DNA of 6,526 nucleotides. Origin: Acidobacteriota bacterium. GTDB lineage: Bacteria; Acidobacteriota; UBA6911; RPQK01; JADFOI01. Of the stretch, positions 4,900 to 6,526 are shown piece after piece (position 1 is the stretch's first letter; each line of letters opens with the position of its first letter). Under the pieces are notes generated by a model. That model did not search any database and was not told the origin of the DNA. It was given only the letters and a program-made list of their open reading frames with translations. A program made the position numbers and the translations under genes. The DNA is taken from the NCBI GenBank assembly GCA_029942065.1, contig JAPYTY010000119.1:1-6526 (forward strand). Direction: 5' to 3'.

Positions 4900-6003
4900 T
4901 CACTGATAAACCGTGATGGAACTGGTTTTAATCAGGAGATAAACCGACGACCCGGGTGCCAGTTCCAGGTCCTCGATGGCGTCGCTGGTCAACTCGATAA
5001 CGACCGGGGGGAGTCCAGCGGTGATCCGGGCGGTAATGAGCTGGTGGTGACCCAGCGACTGGAGATTCTCCAGTCGGGCAGGAATACGATTTCGTGCCGA
5101 AAGATGGGTGGGTTCGGTGGTCGAGAGGAGGATCTCATTGGCGGCCACGCTCACCGTCAGGGAACTTCCCTCACGGGTGTCGACTCGCGGAATCGTGAGT
5201 GTGACTGGTGAATCCGCCTCACCCAGGACGACAGAAGTGGTGTGCTCGGAATGTTGCCGGACCCGGGCCGACCAGATGTTTTCGAATCCCTGGCTTTGAG
5301 CAAAGGGGAAAATATCGGGCCGGGTCAGCACCTGGAGCGGCTCACCGGTGGCCACAATACGTCCCTGCTCCAGAACGATCAGTTCTTCGCAAAGCGCCTG
5401 CAGCTCAATCGGATTGTGGGAGACCACCAGCATCGGCACATCAAAATGGTCCCTTACCCGCTGCAGGAAGGGCAGGATGCGCTGACGAAGGTGAAGGTCA
5501 AGCGAAGCCAGCGGCTCATCGAGCAGAAGCAGGCGGGGGCCCGAGCAAAGGGCACGCCCCAGGGCCACCCGTTGTCGCTCACCTCCGGAGAGGTCGCGGA
5601 CTCCTCGCTCCAGCAGGGAGCCCAGTTCCAGAACGTCAACGACGTCTTCGAGCATCGATTTGAAGTCATGGCCGCCCGCAGCAGCCCTTTGCCGGCCCGA
5701 TTGCAAATTGCCCCTGACCGTGAGGTGGGGGAACAACAAGTGGTCCTGGGGAACGTAGCCGATGCCGCGTTGCTCCGGCGGCTGATTGATAGAGGCGTCG
5801 GAGTCGAGCCAGACGGTCTCCCCGAATTGGATGAACCCGCGAGCCGATCGGCGAAGTCCGGCCATGGTCTCCAGCCAGGTGGTCTTTCCCGAACCGGAGG
5901 CACCGAAGAGTCCGGTCACCCTCCTGGAGCCGGTGAACTCCACCTCCAGATCGAATCGATCCAGAGGAACCTGAAGCCGAAGTTGAAAAAATTTTCGACT
6001 CAT
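4900..6003 (-). CDS. modC: Molybdate ABC transporter ATP-binding protein ModC
   Basis: The 367-residue ATPase powers molybdate uptake from the cytoplasmic face of the ModB permease. ABC motifs appear in order: Walker A GASGSGKT (34-41), Q-loop VPQD (84-87, Gln86), signature LSGGERQ (138-144), Walker B LLLLDEP (158-164) and the switch His196 in VVSHN. After the ATPase domain (to about 235) comes a linker and a C-terminal Mop/TOBE domain at about 302-365 (SARNRIPARLENLQ, VVIELTSDAIEDLELAPGSSVYLLIK), which in this family binds molybdate and sets ModC apart from generic ABC ATPases. Length is close to E. coli ModC (about 352). Its ATG overlaps the modB stop as ATGA, implying translational coupling. 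Tungstate or sulfate transport is a less likely alternative. No ModE site or molybdenum riboswitch lies inside the window; the operon promoter should be beyond its right edge. Confidence 0.95.
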   Translation of the reverse strand: MSRKFFQLRLQVPLDRFDLEVEFTGSRRVTGLFGASGSGKTTWLETMAGLRRSARGFIQFGETVWLDSDASINQPPEQRGIGYVPQDHLLFPHLTVRGNLQSGRQRAAAGGHDFKSMLEDVVDVLELGSLLERGVRDLSGGERQRVALGRALCSGPRLLLLDEPLASLDLHLRQRILPFLQRVRDHFDVPMLVVSHNPIELQALCEELIVLEQGRIVATGEPLQVLTRPDIFPFAQSQGFENIWSARVRQHSEHTTSVVLGEADSPVTLTIPRVDTREGSSLTVSVAANEILLSTTEPTHLSARNRIPARLENLQSLGHHQLITARITAGLPPVVIELTSDAIEDLELAPGSSVYLLIKTSSITVYQ

Positions 6004-6526
6004 AGCCTTGCTGTTTTTCGCGGTCTGGACGACGACTCGGTGAGGTAGACGGCCGTGAAACCGACGCCCAGGGCGATCACCAGGAGGAAATTGGCCTGCG
6101 GTTCATTGCCGCTCTGCTGGGCGCTGAAAATGGCGGAGGAGAGGGTCTGAGTCCGTCCGGGAATATTTCCGGCCACGATCACGGTGGCCCCGAACTCCCC
6201 CATGGCCCGGGTGAAACCCAGGATCATGGCCGCCAGTAGACCTCGTGTCGACAAGGGAAGGGTGATGGCCAGCAGTCTGCGCAGCGGACCATAGCCGAGG
6301 GTTTGGGCCATCATTTCGTATCGGGGATTGACGTTTTCAAAACTCACCCGTGCCGTTCGCACCACCAGGGGCAGGGACATCACTGCGCAGGCGATCACCA
6401 CGGCCTTCCAGGTCAAGAGAATGTCCAGGTCGATGCCCAGGGTGGCCCGGCCCAGCGGACCCTGCTGTGCAAAGGTACGAAGCAGCAGATAGCCCACGGC
6501 TGTGGGGGGCAGAACCAGGGGTAAGC
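6000..6526 (-). CDS. modB: Molybdate ABC transporter permease ModB (N-terminus outside window)
   Basis: The last 174 residues of an inner-membrane permease that forms the molybdate channel. The visible part opens with LPLVLPPTAVGYLLL and AQQGPLG, a hallmark of ModB. The EAA-type cytoplasmic loop that docks ModC is YEMMAQTLGYGPLRRLLAIT (about visible residues 69-88), followed by FTRAMGEFGATVIVAGNIPG and TQTLSSAIFSAQQ, both strongly ModB-like. Hydrophobic segments lie near visible residues 40-57, 92-107 and 146-161. Since ModB is usually about 225-230 residues, roughly 50 are missing. The frame continues to the window edge, so the in-frame GTG at 6497 is internal, not the start. The stop TGA overlaps the modC ATG. 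A periplasmic binding protein ModA would be expected further upstream (beyond position 6526). Confidence 0.94.
   Translation of the reverse strand, partial: LPLVLPPTAVGYLLLRTFAQQGPLGRATLGIDLDILLTWKAVVIACAVMSLPLVVRTARVSFENVNPRYEMMAQTLGYGPLRRLLAITLPLSTRGLLAAMILGFTRAMGEFGATVIVAGNIPGRTQTLSSAIFSAQQSGNEPQANFLLVIALGVGFTAVYLTESSSRPRKTARL

Noticed and set aside
4891..4901. GACTC/GAGTC palindrome at the modC stop as a terminator
   Set aside because: The arms leave a one-base loop that cannot fold as a hairpin, and no T-run follows.
5242..6048. Plus-strand 268-residue open frame
   Set aside because: It is antisense to modC, whose Walker, signature and Mop motifs are intact in the opposite frame.

Overview
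The window looks like a chromosomal segment of a free-living Gram-negative bacterium. An Acidobacteriota-like origin is suggested mainly by the large serine/threonine kinase that carries a TolB-like segment and TPR repeats, a type especially common in that phylum. The YbdG-type mechanosensitive channel and the lipoprotein fit a Gram-negative envelope. The phylum call is inference; no rRNA or marker gene is present.

Layout: positions 1-2209 (minus) hold most of a membrane-anchored Ser/Thr protein kinase whose C-terminus runs off the left edge. Positions 2210-2397 are intergenic, with a plausible kinase -10 box and a perfect hairpin just after the next gene's stop. Positions 2398-2757 (minus) encode a small orphan lipoprotein. 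Positions 2803-2960 hold an A-rich direct repeat and two GC-rich hairpins. They lead directly into 2931-3248 (plus), an isolated RCK_C/TrkA-C domain that looks like the 3' end of a lost transporter or channel-regulator gene. Its stop abuts the stop of the convergent ybdG-type channel gene (3249-4508, minus). Positions 4509-4899 are a decayed intergenic stretch: a purine-rich tract, an array of three hairpins spaced by GGAGAA, a TTTCG-rich repeat, and a 47-codon stub whose first ~23 residues match the N-terminus of DUF1326 proteins. Positions 4900-6003 and 6000-6526 (minus) are modC and the 3' three quarters of modB, overlapping by ATGA, the ATPase and permease of a molybdate ABC importer.

How the genes relate: only modB and modC clearly work together. 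The kinase, lipoprotein and channel appear to be separate envelope or signalling genes. All intact genes lie on the minus strand; the only plus-strand coding signal is the RCK_C fragment. I saw no CRISPR array, tRNA, rRNA, transposase or phage gene. I found no convincing new multi-gene system. The most interesting features are two gene remnants, each next to small hairpin or repeat elements, and a recurring TCGCTCC/GGAGCGA-type hairpin motif in three separate intergenic gaps.
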